Assembly (NCBI GenBank): GCA_031274855.1
Contig: JAISPO010000018.1
Location: forward strand, 1 to 5,012
Length of the DNA stretch: 5,012 bases
Source: Zoogloeaceae bacterium
Lineage (GTDB): Bacteria > Pseudomonadota > Gammaproteobacteria > Burkholderiales > Rhodocyclaceae
Reading direction: 5' to 3'
Below, piece by piece: positions 3,483-5,012 of this stretch. A program made the translations under genes and the position numbers. The notes beneath the pieces are model-generated. The model had not been told where the DNA came from, did not search any database, and worked only from the letters and a program-made list of their open reading frames with translations. The stretch's first letter is position 1; each line of letters begins with the position of its first letter.

Positions 3483-5012
3483 ATGCCCCAGTACCGTTCC
3501 CGCACTTCGACCCACGGCCGCAACATGGCCGGCGCGCGCGCGCTTTGGCGTGCCACCGGCATGAAAGATGGCGATTTCGGCAAGCCGATTATCGCCGTGG
3601 TCAATTCCTTCACGCAGTTTGTGCCCGGGCATGTGCATTTGCAAAACCTCGGCCAGTTGGTCGCGCGCGAGATCGAGGCGGCGGGCGGCATCGCCAAGGA
3701 GTTCAACACCATCGCCATCGACGACGGCATTGCGATGGGGCATGGCGGCATGTTGTATTCGTTGCCCTCGCGCGAGTTGATTGCCGATTCGGTGGAGTAC
3801 ATGTGCAACGCGCATACTGCCGACGCGATGGTCTGCATTTCGAATTGCGACAAAATCACGCCCGGAATGTTGATGGCGGCGTTGCGCCTCAACATTCCCG
3901 CTGTTTTCGTTTCCGGCGGGCCGATGGAGGCGGGCAAGGTGCGCTGGCAGGGCGCGACGCGCATGGTCGATTTAATCGACGCGATGATCGAAGCGGCGGA
4001 CAGCAAAAATTCCGATGCGGAAGTGGCGAACATGGAACGTTCGGCCTGCCCGACCTGCGGCTCCTGCTCCGGCATGTTTACCGCCAATTCGATGAACTGT
4101 CTGACTGAGGCGTTGGGCCTTTCGCTGCCCGGCAATGGCTCGCTGCTGGCGACCCATGCCGACCGCAAACTGTTGTTCCTGCGTGCCGGTCAACTCATCG
4201 TCGAATTGTGCAAGCGTTGGTATGAGCGGGATGACGCTTCGGCGTTGCCGCGTTCCATCGCCACTTTCCAAGCCTTCGAAAATGCGATGTCGCTCGATAT
4301 CGCGATGGGCGGTTCGACCAACACCGTGCTGCATTTGCTGGCAGCGGCGCAGGAAGCGGGCGTGAATTTCACCATGGCCGACATCGACCGGCTTTCGCGC
4401 AAAGTGCCTTGCCTTGCCAAAGTCGCGCCCGCGACGCAGCAGTACCACATGGAGGACGTGCATCGCGCCGGCGGCATCATGGGCATCCTCGGCGAGCTGG
4501 ATCGCGCCGGTTTGATTAACCGCGACTGCCCGACAGTGCTCTATCCGGCCTTGGGCGAGGCGCTGGAATGTTGTGACGTGCTGCGCAATCAAAGCGAGGC
4601 CGTGCATGCGTTCTACCGCGCCGCGCCCGGCGGCGTGCCGACGCAGACAGCCTTCTCGCAGGCGCGGCGTTTTCCAAAACTCGATCTCGACCGCGCCCAC
4701 GGCTGCATCCGCGACCAGGCCCATGCCTATTCGCGGGACGGCGGGCTGGCTGTGCTGTTCGGCAATATTGCCGAACAGGGTTGCATCGTCAAGACTGCGG
4801 GCGTGGATGACAGCATCCTCAAATTTACGGGCCGCGCGCGCGTTTGCGAATCGCAGGAAGAAGCGGTCGAAAAAATACTCGGCGATCAAATCAAGGCGGG
4901 CGATGTGGTTGTCATCCGCTACGAAGGCCCGAAGGGCGGGCCGGGGATGCAGGAAATGCTTTACCCGACTTCCTACCTCAAATCGAAAGGGCTGGGCAAG
5001 CAGTGCGCCCTG
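3483..5012 (+). CDS. ilvD: Dihydroxy-acid dehydratase IlvD (3' end outside window)
   Basis: This enzyme dehydrates 2,3-dihydroxy-isovalerate and 2,3-dihydroxy-3-methylvalerate to the keto acids that precede valine/leucine and isoleucine, in the cytoplasm. The window holds the first 510 codons of about 616; no stop is reached. The start, ATG after AGGAG at 3471-3475, gives MPQYRSRTSTHGRNMAGARA, almost the E. coli opening. Numbering matches E. coli: Mg ligands D81 and D123, the carboxylated lysine K124, Fe-S cysteines C122 (NCDKITPG) and C195 (SACPTCGSCSG), and E491 in GPGMQEMLYP. The catalytic serine (517 in E. coli) would lie seven codons past the edge, so activity cannot be fully judged. The reading frame is unbroken. 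The most divergent part is about 345-400. It is transcribed away from lgt and probably has its own promoter. Confidence 0.97.
   Translation, partial: MPQYRSRTSTHGRNMAGARALWRATGMKDGDFGKPIIAVVNSFTQFVPGHVHLQNLGQLVAREIEAAGGIAKEFNTIAIDDGIAMGHGGMLYSLPSRELIADSVEYMCNAHTADAMVCISNCDKITPGMLMAALRLNIPAVFVSGGPMEAGKVRWQGATRMVDLIDAMIEAADSKNSDAEVANMERSACPTCGSCSGMFTANSMNCLTEALGLSLPGNGSLLATHADRKLLFLRAGQLIVELCKRWYERDDASALPRSIATFQAFENAMSLDIAMGGSTNTVLHLLAAAQEAGVNFTMADIDRLSRKVPCLAKVAPATQQYHMEDVHRAGGIMGILGELDRAGLINRDCPTVLYPALGEALECCDVLRNQSEAVHAFYRAAPGGVPTQTAFSQARRFPKLDLDRAHGCIRDQAHAYSRDGGLAVLFGNIAEQGCIVKTAGVDDSILKFTGRARVCESQEEAVEKILGDQIKAGDVVVIRYEGPKGGPGMQEMLYPTSYLKSKGLGKQCAL

Noticed and set aside
3408..3815. Upstream in-frame extension of lgt giving a 395-residue protein
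   Set aside because: The extra 136 residues are antisense to the start of ilvD and cross the divergent promoter region; Lgt homology begins exactly at the ATG at 3407.
3972..4889. Long open frame on the minus strand (about 305 codons) opposite ilvD
   Set aside because: It lies wholly antisense to a clearly conserved ilvD frame, is rich in Arg/Ala/His as expected from GC-rich antisense codons, and shows no recognisable domain.
1..5012. Mobile element, CRISPR array, tRNA or rRNA gene
   Set aside because: No transposase or integrase frame, no regularly spaced repeat units, and no cloverleaf or rRNA-like stretch were found by reading both strands.

Overview
The window looks like a betaproteobacterial chromosome segment. 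The evidence is a trimeric porin of the Neisseria/Burkholderia type, an IlvD that lines up residue for residue with E. coli IlvD at every ligand checked, an Lgt with the proteobacterial signature, and GC-rich coding DNA. I cannot assign a genus from sequence alone.

Layout, left to right. Bases 2-88 (+) are the last 28 codons of a gene resembling an XRE-type (HigA-like) addiction-module antidote. Bases 89-272 are a leader with a weak promoter, repeated heptamers and inverted repeats. Bases 273-1373 (+) are a complete outer-membrane porin, closed by a strong UUCG-loop terminator at 1411-1438. Two complete type II toxin-antitoxin (TA) modules of the RelE/ParE superfamily follow on the + strand: a ribbon-helix-helix-like antitoxin plus ParE-like toxin (1515-2071), and a RelB-like antitoxin plus RelE-like toxin (2154-2631). 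Each has its own promoter with a palindromic operator candidate. In both pairs the antitoxin comes first and overlaps its toxin, and both toxins start at non-ATG codons (GTG and TTG).

The second toxin converges on lgt (2628-3407, -) and the two stop codons overlap by 4 bases with no terminator between them. lgt (lipoprotein maturation in the inner membrane) and ilvD (branched-chain amino acid synthesis, 3483 to the right edge, +) diverge from a 75-base region holding a symmetric pair of TAAAAT boxes.

How it fits together: porin, lgt and ilvD are ordinary housekeeping or envelope genes. The accessory part is the TA material around the porin: two complete modules to its right and a probable third cut by the left edge. 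I see no transposase, integrase, tRNA, CRISPR array or phage gene. I did not find a convincing undescribed system. The points most worth a second look are the TA cluster, the antisense arrangement of relBE against lgt, the symmetric lgt/ilvD promoter region and the repeats in the porin leader.
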